Part shown: positions 52,541 to 60,449 of the stretch, piece after piece | Position numbering within the stretch: the stretch's first letter is position 1 | Layout: every line of letters begins with the position of its first letter | Origin: Psychrobacter sp. UBA3480 | GTDB lineage: Bacteria > Pseudomonadota > Gammaproteobacteria > Pseudomonadales > Moraxellaceae | Assembly: GCF_002377945.1 (NCBI RefSeq) | Contig: NZ_DFQV01000026.1 | Span: 11,404 to 75,034 of the forward strand | Direction of reading: 5' to 3' | DNA length: 63,631 nt | Notes under the pieces: model-generated | Told to the model about the DNA's origin: nothing | Seen by the model: the letters and a program-made list of their open reading frames with translations, nothing else | The model's database searches: none | Position numbers and translations under genes: made by a program

Positions 52541-52963
52541 ATGGATATAGAGCAAATAACACGTGTGGTCAAACTGGTTGAAAGCAGTCAGCTACACGAA
52601 GTCACGATTGCAGACAACGGGCAGTCTATTACGGTGGTTAACAATCTAGGTGCGCAGAATAATGTTAGCGCTAGTCCTATAGAGGCCACGACTACTCATG
52701 AGCCTGAACAACAGGGTAGTGATGTCTTGCAAGTATGTGCCACTTATGTGGGGCAGGTCTACTTAAGTGAAGACGATGCAACAGACAATTTGGTCAAAGA
52801 AGGCGACCATATTCAAAAAGGTCAGACCGTTTGCTTCATTAATGAGTTGACCCGTTTGCAGCCAGTGATTAGTAATAAAGAAGGTGTGGTCACGGCAGTT
52901 TTGGTTGAAAATGACCAGAAAGTTGAATACGGGCAACCTATTTTTGAGTTAACTCGTAGTTAA
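52541..52963 (+). CDS. biotin carrier-like protein without the biotinylation lysine
   Basis: 140 residues. The plan is that of AccB: an N-terminal segment (IEQITRVVKLVESSQLHEVTI) similar to that of the operon's other carrier, a short linker, then a biotinyl-type barrel (GQVYLSEDD, VKEGDHIQKGQTVCF, VEYGQPIFEL). The attachment motif EAMKM reads ELTRL, so the biotin Lys is Arg. It cannot be biotinylated in the usual way and may be structural or regulatory. It follows the transporter by 23 bp and ends at a terminator. Confidence 0.85.
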   Translation: MDIEQITRVVKLVESSQLHEVTIADNGQSITVVNNLGAQNNVSASPIEATTTHEPEQQGSDVLQVCATYVGQVYLSEDDATDNLVKEGDHIQKGQTVCFINELTRLQPVISNKEGVVTAVLVENDQKVEYGQPIFELTRS

Positions 52964-52999
52964 AGACAGTTAACGTAGTTTTGGTTAAGACAAAATATA

Positions 53000-53037
53000 A
53001 ACCCTTTAAGCATCATCTGTCGCTTAAAGGGTTTTTT
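53000..53037 (+). terminator. Terminator of the 5-oxoproline/carboxylase operon
   Basis: AACCCTTTAAG and CTTAAAGGGTT pair perfectly with a 12-nt loop and a run of six T. It closes the rightward operon that begins at 45642. Confidence 0.93.
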
Positions 53038-53091
53038 ATGTGCTGAGTATTTGTATTAGCCTCATCATGTATCTCGTACATCTGATATAAG

Positions 53092-53169
53092 TTATTTGCT
53101 CTGTCCTAGATCTTCTAGAATGATACAATTCGGTGATGCTCTTAAAAGGCCACTCGTGCACTCTGCATT
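53092..53169 (-). pseudogene. Relic of a cueR-like 3' end
   Basis: Read leftward this encodes NAEC, an 11-codon in-frame insert, then IILEDLGQSK and a stop; intact CueR ends NAECAILEDLGQAK. The DNA blocks CTAGATC and GCACTCTGCATT occur in the same order and orientation in cueR (54597-54627), 33 bp further apart here. The frame is cut by a stop just upstream, so it is only a fragment. It lies on the left side of the PIN gene, with cueR on the right. The rest of 52964-53301 holds the operon terminator and the PIN gene promoter. Confidence 0.65.
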
Positions 53170-53301
53170 GGTATGATTCCTACTATCAAGTTAAAGACAC
53201 TGAACTTTCAAGTCATAACAAACAAATTAACTACGCTCTTGAAAGCCCATACGCAGTAAGGCTGCGCTGGTTATTGAGGCGTTATATTAAGAAGGTAACT
53301 C

Positions 53302-54408
53302 ATGAGCACAGAACTAGAGAGTAGATTGGTATTTATTGATACTTCTGCGTATGAAAGCAAAAATTTCCAATTTAATGAACATGCGTTAGGTAAGCTTTGT
53401 GATTTTCTTGAATCTGAAAGGCTCCATCTCCTTATTACTCAAATTACAATTAATGAAATAAAAGCTCATTTATTATTAAAATCGGAAGAATCAGCAAGAG
53501 CTATAAAGAAAATACAAAAAGATGCAATGTTCTTGAGAAATACTCCTAATCTTGCTTGCCATGGAATTTTTGAGAAAGTCAAAGCCGAAGAGATTTACCA
53601 AATTGCTTTAGCAAGTTTTGAAGAGTTTCTTGATAAAAGTTCAGCTGAAATTGTTGACATAAAAAATGTTAATGCGTCTAGTGTTTTCGATAAATATTTT
53701 AAATCAGAACCTCCCTTCGGTGGAGCAAATAAAAAATCTGAATTTCCTGATGCCTTTGTTCTCGAAGCCGTAGCTAAGGTAAGCAAAGATAGAGGGCATA
53801 CTTTATATGTCATCAGTGATGATGGTGATATGGAGAAATATGCGAACACTTTAGATAATTTGATTCATTTAAGGAGAGTTGATGATCTCTTGGATTTAGT
53901 TGTTCGTAAAGAAGAAGAGTTGAAAGAACCTGTCAAATTTGCAGATAGTATTCTTGAGCAGCTGAAAGAAGAATTAATTGAAAATGCCAAAGAGAAAATT
54001 GATTCATCAGAATTCTATTCAGACGAGATGAATGAATTTGATGATGAAATATACCAAATAGATATTGAGTCAGTTTGTATAAATCACAAGAATATAATTT
54101 CGGTGTCAGATGAGAATGTTGAGTATGAAATAGATTTTGAGGTTGTTCTAAAGGCCTATTATTCAATTGCTGATTACGGTCGCTCACCGTGGGATCCTGA
54201 AGATAAAGTTTATATGTTTGTACTGCGTAACGATATTGTGAAGAAACATACTGAAGTTTTTTCAGCCTATGTCAGTATTGATTACATGAGTGGGATAAGA
54301 GCTAATGCTGAAATTTCAGAACTAGACTTTACTGACTCAGTATTTGAACTAAATGAAGATAATAGTGAAATAATCAGCGTGAAACATTTAGATTTAAGGG
54401 GTGAATAA
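53302..54408 (+). CDS. PIN-domain (DUF4935-type) protein
   Basis: 368 residues. The N-terminal PIN nuclease-like domain runs to about residue 200, with acidic residues in VFIDTSAYE, TQITINEIKAH, EFPDAFVLEAV and YVISDDGDMEKY, as expected for metal-dependent RNases. The C-terminal 150 residues are acidic and of unknown function. The DNA is visibly richer in A/T than its neighbours and codon use differs, which suggests horizontal gain. The start at the ATG follows AAGAAGG. No antitoxin-like small gene adjoins it, so it could be a solitary defence or RNA-processing protein rather than a toxin-antitoxin pair. Confidence 0.85.
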   Translation: MSTELESRLVFIDTSAYESKNFQFNEHALGKLCDFLESERLHLLITQITINEIKAHLLLKSEESARAIKKIQKDAMFLRNTPNLACHGIFEKVKAEEIYQIALASFEEFLDKSSAEIVDIKNVNASSVFDKYFKSEPPFGGANKKSEFPDAFVLEAVAKVSKDRGHTLYVISDDGDMEKYANTLDNLIHLRRVDDLLDLVVRKEEELKEPVKFADSILEQLKEELIENAKEKIDSSEFYSDEMNEFDDEIYQIDIESVCINHKNIISVSDENVEYEIDFEVVLKAYYSIADYGRSPWDPEDKVYMFVLRNDIVKKHTEVFSAYVSIDYMSGIRANAEISELDFTDSVFELNEDNSEIISVKHLDLRGE

Positions 54409-54582
54409 AAACTCACTTAAGTGAAGTCGTGATATAACTATAGGTTAAAGTTCCGAACATCTGCTTATGGCACTGAAATGACTATTAATATTTGATCTGT
54501 GTTAATACTCACTTCTCTTTTAATGATGTGAAAAAACAACATAACCGAGAACGTCTTCGTGGAGAAGTGCTCGTTAAGAGCT

Positions 54583-54975
54583 CTATTTAGCTTGCCCTAG
54601 ATCCTCTAAAATAGCGCACTCTGCATTATTATCGCCTGCGCAATGATCAAAAGAGTTCTGTAGCGAGTCGACCATCTCCTGCAATTGCGCGATTTTTTGG
54701 TTTAACGTTTCAATATGCTCTTGTGTCAGTTGCTTAACATCTGCACTCTGACGATTGGCATTTTTACGCAGATACAGTAACTCCTTCATTTGCTTGGATG
54801 AGAACCCCAAGTCACGAGAATGTCTTAAAAAGCATAAGTCGTCAATATCGTCTTTAGAATACAAGCGATAACCTGAGTTCGAGCGATTGACTGTTTCTAG
54901 CAAGCCAATCTGTTCATAGTAGCGAATCATTTTGGTAGAGATGCCTGATTGCTTTGATGCTTGACCAATATTCAT
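54583..54975 (-). CDS. cueR: Cu(I)-responsive MerR-type regulator
   Basis: 130 residues, typical CueR length. N-terminal MerR helix-turn-helix (NIGQASKQSGISTKMIRYYEQIGLL), a long coiled coil, and a metal loop with two Cys (HCAGDNNAEC, residues 112 and 120), the exact CueR spacing for Cu+, Ag+ and Au+. AGGAGG precedes the ATG. It lies 76 bp downstream of copA on the same strand and so is probably co-transcribed from the copA promoter, giving autoregulation. Confidence 0.95.
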   Translation of the reverse strand: MNIGQASKQSGISTKMIRYYEQIGLLETVNRSNSGYRLYSKDDIDDLCFLRHSRDLGFSSKQMKELLYLRKNANRQSADVKQLTQEHIETLNQKIAQLQEMVDSLQNSFDHCAGDNNAECAILEDLGQAK

Positions 54976-55051
54976 ATTTTTCCTCCTAACCTAGAAAGGG
55001 CTTAAGCATTAATGTTTAAACCCTATATGGATATCCTTTACGATTCTACAT

Positions 55052-57529
55052 TCACTTTGTAATGACGGGTACTTTGAAATACTTCAAGCGTAACGCATTA
55101 CCTAAGACAAAAACAGATGACAGCGCCATTGCGCCTGCCGCAAAAATGGGTGAGAGCAGGATACTAAAGGCGGGATACAAGACACCTGCAGCAATCGGGA
55201 TCAAAGCAACATTATAAATAAACGCCCAAGCCAGATTTTGTCTGATATTACTGATGGTGGCTTTACTCAAGGCAATCGCAGTAGGCACGCCTTGCAGACT
55301 ACCTGACATTAGCACCACTTCAGCCGCCTCAATCGCCACGTCTGTGCCTGTACCAATGGCCAATCCAACATCGGATTGAGCCAATGCAGGGGCATCATTG
55401 ATACCGTCACCAACAAATGCCACTCGGCCATATTGTTCTTGCAATTGGCGTACTGCATCTACCTTGCCTTCGGGCAATACTTCTGCTACTACCTGATCGA
55501 TATTTAGTTTTGCGGCAATCGCTTGGGCGGTATGGCGATTATCACCTGTAATCATGGCCACTTTTAAGCCCAACTGATGCAATGCAGCGATGGCGGTATG
55601 AGTTGTTTCTTTAATAGGGTCGGCAACGGCAATGATAGCGGCCAATTGCTGATCAATCGATACATAGAGTGGGGTTTTGCCTTCTTGCCCCAAACGTAGC
55701 GCATCTTGTTCAAAAGGCGCAACATCAAGCCCCAATTGTTGCATATAACGATCCGCGCCAATATGAATCACTTGGCCTGTCACGTTTGCTTGAATACCCA
55801 AACCTGTCATCGCTTCAAAGTCAGTGATAGGAAGCAGTTGAATATTCTGTTGTTCTGCGGCTTGTACAATGGCCAAGGCAATGGGATGCTCAGACTTTGC
55901 TTCAACCGATGCCACCACACGTAAGACTTGTTCTTTCTCAAACCCTTGTTGGACTTGGAAATCCGTTAACGTAGGTTTGCCTTCAGTCAATGTGCCTGTT
56001 TTATCAACGGCAACCACGCTCACGTCTTGCAACATTTGTAGCGCTTCACCTTTACGGAATAGCACGCCCAATTCTGCACCACGACCCGTACCGACCATAA
56101 TAGAGGTGGGAGTGGCCAATCCCATTGCACAAGGGCAGGCTACAATGAGCACGGCAACCGCATTGATTAAACCAAAGGTTAAGGCAGGGTCAGGGCCAAA
56201 AATCAACCAAACTATAAAGGTTAATGCTGATAAAAACATCACCGCTGGTACAAACCACATGGTGACTTTATCCACCAATGCTTGAATCGGTAATTTAGAG
56301 CCTTGGGCTTGTTCTACCATACGAATGATTTGCGCTAATACAGAATCTTCACCGATGGCCGTTGCTCGAATATTCACGGTGCCGTTTTGATTGATAGTAC
56401 CGCCGACTACTTGATCACCTGCTTGTTTTTTCACAGGGACAGGTTCACCAGTAATCATAGATTCATCAATATAACTGTGACCGTCAACGACTTCGCCATC
56501 GATAGGCACACGCTCACCTGGGCGAATCTCAACGATCATTTTTGCGGTGACATCTTCTACAGGGACTTCAATGACTTTGCCATCTTGCTGTACACGGGCA
56601 GTCTTTGCCTGCATGCCTACTAAATGCTGAATGGCCCCAGAAGTACGACCTTTAGCCTTTGCTTCAAAATAGCGTCCTAATAAAATCAAGCTCACAATCA
56701 TGGCAGCGGCTTCGTAATAGACGTGCACCGTGCCTTCAGGTAACGCTTGCGGGATAAAAGTCGCTATCAGAGAAAAGCCATACGCTGCGATAGTACCAAT
56801 CGCCACTAGCGAATTCATATCTGGCGCAAAACGCAATAAGGCTGGCACGCCTTTTTGATAAAAGCGTCGGCCTGGAAAAAGTAGTACCAATGTGGTCAAA
56901 ACAAACTGTATCCACCAACTTTGCTGAGTGCCGAGGTTATTCACTACCCACATATGAAAGGCGGGAATCATATGCGAGCCCATTGCTAGAATGAATACGG
57001 GCAGTGACAACAGCGCAGAAAGCCCCAAATCTCGTTTAAGCTGATTTTGCTCCGAGGCTTTCTTATCTTGTCGATCACTTTGATCTTGTTCTACCAGTTT
57101 GGCCTCGTAGCCCGCTTTTTTAACGGCCTCAATCAATTCACTCATCTGTATTTGAGCATCGCCTTTAATCCAAGCGCGTTCAGTCGCAAGGTTTACAGTA
57201 GCTTGTTGCACGCCAGCGACTTTGGCCAAGAATTTTTCGACCCGTCCAACGCAAGAGGCACAGCTCATGCCTTCTATAGATAGCTCGATAGGCTTGGTTT
57301 CAGTCACTTTATAGCCTGCACGCTCTACCGCTTTGTTTAACTGGGCAACATCTACAGGCTGCGATGAGTAAACAGTCGCCTGTTCAGTGGCAAGATTTAC
57401 CTCGGCGTTTTCAACGTGCTCAATACTTTTTAATTGTTTTTCAATACGCCCAACACACGAGGCGCAACTCATGCCTTCAATGCTCAGCACTTCTTGATAA
57501 GTAGGGGCTTTAGTATTTTTTGTTTTCAT
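55052..57529 (-). CDS. copA: copper-exporting P1B-type ATPase
   Basis: 825 residues. Two N-terminal metal-binding domains each with GMSCASC (first Cys pair at residues 22 and 25, second near 90), then eight TM segments with the CPC motif (VACPCAMGL), the phosphorylation site DKTGTLTEG, SEHP (nucleotide-binding His-Pro) and GDGINDAPAL. It exports Cu+ (and Ag+) to the periplasm. AGAGG precedes the ATG at 57529. Its promoter is of the MerR type. cueR follows on the same strand. Confidence 0.97.
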   Translation of the reverse strand: MKTKNTKAPTYQEVLSIEGMSCASCVGRIEKQLKSIEHVENAEVNLATEQATVYSSQPVDVAQLNKAVERAGYKVTETKPIELSIEGMSCASCVGRVEKFLAKVAGVQQATVNLATERAWIKGDAQIQMSELIEAVKKAGYEAKLVEQDQSDRQDKKASEQNQLKRDLGLSALLSLPVFILAMGSHMIPAFHMWVVNNLGTQQSWWIQFVLTTLVLLFPGRRFYQKGVPALLRFAPDMNSLVAIGTIAAYGFSLIATFIPQALPEGTVHVYYEAAAMIVSLILLGRYFEAKAKGRTSGAIQHLVGMQAKTARVQQDGKVIEVPVEDVTAKMIVEIRPGERVPIDGEVVDGHSYIDESMITGEPVPVKKQAGDQVVGGTINQNGTVNIRATAIGEDSVLAQIIRMVEQAQGSKLPIQALVDKVTMWFVPAVMFLSALTFIVWLIFGPDPALTFGLINAVAVLIVACPCAMGLATPTSIMVGTGRGAELGVLFRKGEALQMLQDVSVVAVDKTGTLTEGKPTLTDFQVQQGFEKEQVLRVVASVEAKSEHPIALAIVQAAEQQNIQLLPITDFEAMTGLGIQANVTGQVIHIGADRYMQQLGLDVAPFEQDALRLGQEGKTPLYVSIDQQLAAIIAVADPIKETTHTAIAALHQLGLKVAMITGDNRHTAQAIAAKLNIDQVVAEVLPEGKVDAVRQLQEQYGRVAFVGDGINDAPALAQSDVGLAIGTGTDVAIEAAEVVLMSGSLQGVPTAIALSKATISNIRQNLAWAFIYNVALIPIAAGVLYPAFSILLSPIFAAGAMALSSVFVLGNALRLKYFKVPVITK

Positions 57530-57573
57530 AACAACCTCTGTCGTTTTTAATTCTGTTTTTAATCTATAGTGAC

Positions 57574-57604
57574 AGCATATAGGTTGACATCATGGTAAGG
57601 TCAA
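57574..57604 (-). promoter_or_regulatory. CueR-type promoter of copA
   Basis: On the minus strand -35 TTGACC (57599-57604) and -10 TATGCT (57574-57579) are separated by 19 bp, the overlong spacing that MerR-family activators correct. The spacer contains the second half of a TTGAC...GTCAA dyad, the probable CueR site. It lies 45 bp before the copA ATG. Confidence 0.85.
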
Positions 57605-57944
57605 GCGTATTTCTTTGAATGTTTTTAAACCCGTTTATAGTAGCGTCTTATATTCGTTGTTAAGCTTAAAATAGCTCGATTATGGTTTATTGTTGAAGGT
57701 ATGGCGGCATTAATTCTGAAATAGGGTAGGATAAATGACTAAGAATAAGATAAACTGCCTCCGCGAGCGTTGACTCGGTTCAGCGCATTTCAAATTGAGT
57801 AGCGATATTTTATGACTAGAAAGTAAAACCCCAATAATAAAGAACGCTGATAGCAGTGACAGAACGAGCTGTCATAAGCATCTTTGCTAGACTAATGATG
57901 AATGAACACTTTATACAAGACCATTGATATTAAGGCACATCACT
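57605..57944. other. Intergenic region between copA and the NADAR gene
   Basis: 340 bp. Divergent promoters are expected; apart from the copA promoter no operator or repeat was recognised. The NADAR gene has AAGG upstream of its start. Confidence 0.5.
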
Positions 57945-58658
57945 ATGGAAGAAGTACCAAATACGATAGAACAAAGACCCGTATTCATGCCCAAAGTCAA
58001 CAGTGACAATTTGGTAAAAACGGATATGGTTATGTTTGAGCGACATGTGGGATTTGCAACCAGACAAAAGAAAAAGTCCATCAATGACCTACAACAAGTC
58101 ATTCGCAAAAAGTATGGATTTAAGCAAGTACTCGAGCTCTCTAGCAAGTCTGGCAATAAGCTAAGTTTTCCGCTAAGCCCTTTCAGCTTACAGATTACGG
58201 ATGAGCATGATGGCAATCCATATAGTGTCGAAAATGCTTTTCAAGCCAGTATGGTTTTTGAAGATGGTGGTCCTTACACGGATTTGCTAACAGTAGCGCC
58301 AAGACAAGCCCGGAAAGATGAGCGATTGATGACCTCGGGCGAGCTCATTGGCTACAATTACTTTGGTATGGAATGGGGCGTAGAGCCGTTAACGACGTTT
58401 TATGATTGGCTGTACGTGAATGCGCTCAAGCAAAACCCTCAGCTGCATGAAGAAGTTATTCAATATCAAGGGTTTACTGATATTACCTTTAATCCTAAAA
58501 AATCTATCCATAGTGCAGCGTATGCGTTGGCACTGTTTGTGGCATTGCATAAACGAGAGCTGCTCGATAATGTTGAAGACCCAATGGCGTTTTATGACTT
58601 ATGTAATAATTTTAAAATCAGCAATACTGAGCACCTGTTAGAAGAAGGTTGGATCTGA
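57945..58658 (+). CDS. orphan NADAR-family protein (DarT1-associated antitoxin-like)
   Basis: 237 residues. RPVFMPKVNSDNLVKTDMV and RQKKKSINDLQQVIRKK at the N-terminus, ENAFQASMVFEDGGPYTDLL and LTTFYDWLYVNALK in the middle, and TDITFNPKKSIHSAAYALAL near the C-terminus match what I recall of the antitoxin (DarG1/NADAR type) that removes ADP-ribose from DNA in DarTG1 systems. No DarT-like ADP-ribosyltransferase gene is next to it; the neighbours are copA, a MITE and LysR. It may be a solitary antitoxin or an independent ADP-ribosylglycohydrolase. Start at the ATG at 57945. The assignment rests on pattern memory. Confidence 0.7.
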   Translation: MEEVPNTIEQRPVFMPKVNSDNLVKTDMVMFERHVGFATRQKKKSINDLQQVIRKKYGFKQVLELSSKSGNKLSFPLSPFSLQITDEHDGNPYSVENAFQASMVFEDGGPYTDLLTVAPRQARKDERLMTSGELIGYNYFGMEWGVEPLTTFYDWLYVNALKQNPQLHEEVIQYQGFTDITFNPKKSIHSAAYALALFVALHKRELLDNVEDPMAFYDLCNNFKISNTEHLLEEGWI

Positions 58659-58693
58659 TCGTCAAATCAGCTTGCTTAAGTTTGCTTGAGCCG

Positions 58694-58727
58694 AAAGCTA
58701 CGATCCATAATGTATCGTAGCTTTTTT
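58694..58727 (+). terminator. Terminator after the NADAR gene
   Basis: AAAGCTACGAT and ATCGTAGCTTT form an 11-bp stem with a 9-nt loop, followed by three further T residues. It lies 36 bp past the stop. Confidence 0.9.
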
Positions 58728-58749
58728 ATGTCTCTATGTTCAAAGCTAC

Positions 58750-58913
58750 TAGGGCTTGTTTTCGTTTCAAAAATGGTGATAAAAATGAGATAAATTGCCG
58801 TCAAACAAGAAAAATAGCGCAGATAATATCGGGATATTAGCCAGCTATTTGACGAGTTTTGGCAAGATTTAGCCCATTTAGATGACTATCGAGTGAATTG
58901 AAGACACGCCCTA
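58750..58913. mobile_element. MITE-like element, 160 bp, inverted copy
   Basis: Body 58752-58911, TA on both sides, ends GGGCTTGTTTTCGTTTC and inverted GGGCGTGTCTTCAATTC. The interior aligns along its whole length with the inverse of 51118-51287, differing by scattered substitutions and a deletion of about 10 bp. No reading frame. It lies between the NADAR terminator and the LysR gene. Confidence 0.85.
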
Positions 58914-58930
58914 GTAAACATACTTAAGCT

Positions 58931-59821
58931 TTACAGCCAATAGTTCTCTTGGACATAGGCGATACAGAGATCATAAAATGCTTGAGCTGGGGGAGAGATA
59001 GATTTATCAGCAAGTTTAAAGATACCGATTTGCCGGTTTAAAGAAGGGTCAACTAAATCTATCCAAACGAGTTCCGGCTCATTCGCAGGGAAGGCAAGCT
59101 TGGGTAAAGTAGTGATACCTAGATTATTGCGCAATAAAGAAAACAGCGATGTGATATTTTCTACCGTGTACCTTGCCCTGCGATTGAGTGCTTCGGCTGG
59201 CGTGTTTTCGAGCAATCTGCAAGTGCCATTATAAATAAATGGCTGCGCCATGAGTTGCTGCCATGTCAGCCCTTGCGACTGATTTAACTGGTTGTTTAGC
59301 TCATTACTTTTCAGACAGACCACACCAATTGGGTCTGATATGAGTAAAGTAAAATCTATATTCGTTTGATCAATACTGGTGCAATTGCCCAGTGCTAAAT
59401 CAATTTCTCCGGCTAACAATCGATTGGCCACACCGACAGAGTTATCATCTATCAATACAATCTCGATATCAGGATATTTTTTTGAGTATTCAACCAATAC
59501 GCTAGGTAACAATTTAGTCACTAGCGACGGTACGCTTGCAATCTTAATCTTACCTTTTTCGCCAGACGCAGAGGCTTTTAAGTCGTCTTCTAGCGCTTGA
59601 TAAATGCTAAGAAACTGCTCAATCTTTGGTAAGCAGGTTTCACCGAAAGGCGTGAGTAGAGCTTTGTTTCCTACTTCAAATAATCGCTGTCCTAAGGTTT
59701 TTTCTAATTCCTTTATTGAGGCTGATAAAGCAGCTTGCGAGCGATTGGCACGATCAGCCGCCGCACGAAACCCTCCTTCTTCCACGACAAATAAGAAATG
59801 ACGCAATTGCTGTAACTTCAT
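58931..59821 (-). CDS. LysR-family transcriptional regulator
   Basis: 296 residues. KLQQLRHFLFVVEEGGFRAAADRANRSQAALSASIKELE is a good LysR helix-turn-helix; the effector domain follows, with ending NRQIGIFKLADKSISPPAQAF. I start at the ATG at 59821 because the conserved region begins there; a frame starts at 59836. It is divergent from the RidA-aldehyde dehydrogenase-M19-BCCT genes (191 bp away) and so probably regulates them. Confidence 0.9.
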   Translation of the reverse strand: MKLQQLRHFLFVVEEGGFRAAADRANRSQAALSASIKELEKTLGQRLFEVGNKALLTPFGETCLPKIEQFLSIYQALEDDLKASASGEKGKIKIASVPSLVTKLLPSVLVEYSKKYPDIEIVLIDDNSVGVANRLLAGEIDLALGNCTSIDQTNIDFTLLISDPIGVVCLKSNELNNQLNQSQGLTWQQLMAQPFIYNGTCRLLENTPAEALNRRARYTVENITSLFSLLRNNLGITTLPKLAFPANEPELVWIDLVDPSLNRQIGIFKLADKSISPPAQAFYDLCIAYVQENYWL

Positions 59822-60011
59822 ATTCAGACCATCCAAAACTATTTTTCAATAACTTATCTTAAATGATAGATTAAATCTATCGAAATTCAAATTTAATTAG
59901 TTAGATTTATCGTTACTAATTGAGTAGGATAAGTCATGTAGCAATTGGCAGTGATTAAAAAAAATCTTAGTTCGCCTACTGCTGAAACCACTTATCAAAG
60001 GACATGACAAT

Positions 60012-60401
60012 ATGATGACTCACTCAAACAAACAGGCCGTTAAAACCTCGCTTTATGCGTCTAAAGCACCTTTGGAGTGGGCCATCACTAATAATGGAAC
60101 CTTATACACTGCCCAAATTCCTATCGATGAAAATGGTGACGTGGTTGCAGGGGGTATAGAATCGCAAACTCGCCAAACGCTAGACAATCTTAAGCACACG
60201 CTAGAATGTGCCAATGTTGGCATGGATGCAGTTCTACAAGTAATGATCTATGTGACTGATCGCGACTATCTAAAAACCGTCAATCAAGTCTATGCTGAAT
60301 ACTTTGAAGCGCCCTATCCAAATCGGGCAGCACTGGTAATAGGTGGACTGGCTCGTGAAGAGATGCTGGTTGAGCTGGTCGTATATGCCGCTGTGCCTTA
60401 A
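60012..60401 (+). CDS. RidA-family deaminase
   Basis: 129 residues, full length. RidA proteins hydrolyse reactive imines/enamines formed by PLP or FAD amino acid enzymes. The active-site Arg is in EAPYPNRAALVIGGLAREEML, with the usual C-terminal VELVVYA. AAAGGA lies upstream of the ATG. Its place just before an aldehyde dehydrogenase suggests that an imine intermediate arises in the encoded pathway. Confidence 0.93.
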   Translation: MMTHSNKQAVKTSLYASKAPLEWAITNNGTLYTAQIPIDENGDVVAGGIESQTRQTLDNLKHTLECANVGMDAVLQVMIYVTDRDYLKTVNQVYAEYFEAPYPNRAALVIGGLAREEMLVELVVYAAVP

Positions 60402-60449
60402 ATCTAATTTTAATATTCCATCTTTTAATACTTTATCAAGGAAGCACTT

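Noticed and set aside
53214..53285. attC-like hairpin (ATAAC ... GTTAT) just before the PIN gene, and TAAC ... GTTA near 54541-54576, suggesting an integron cassette
   Set aside because: The core sites do not fit RYYYAAC and GTTRRRY well, the second is too short, and there is no integron integrase in the window.
53133..53324. 63-codon frame before the PIN gene
   Set aside because: It runs through the cueR relic and overlaps the PIN start, with no ribosome-binding site.
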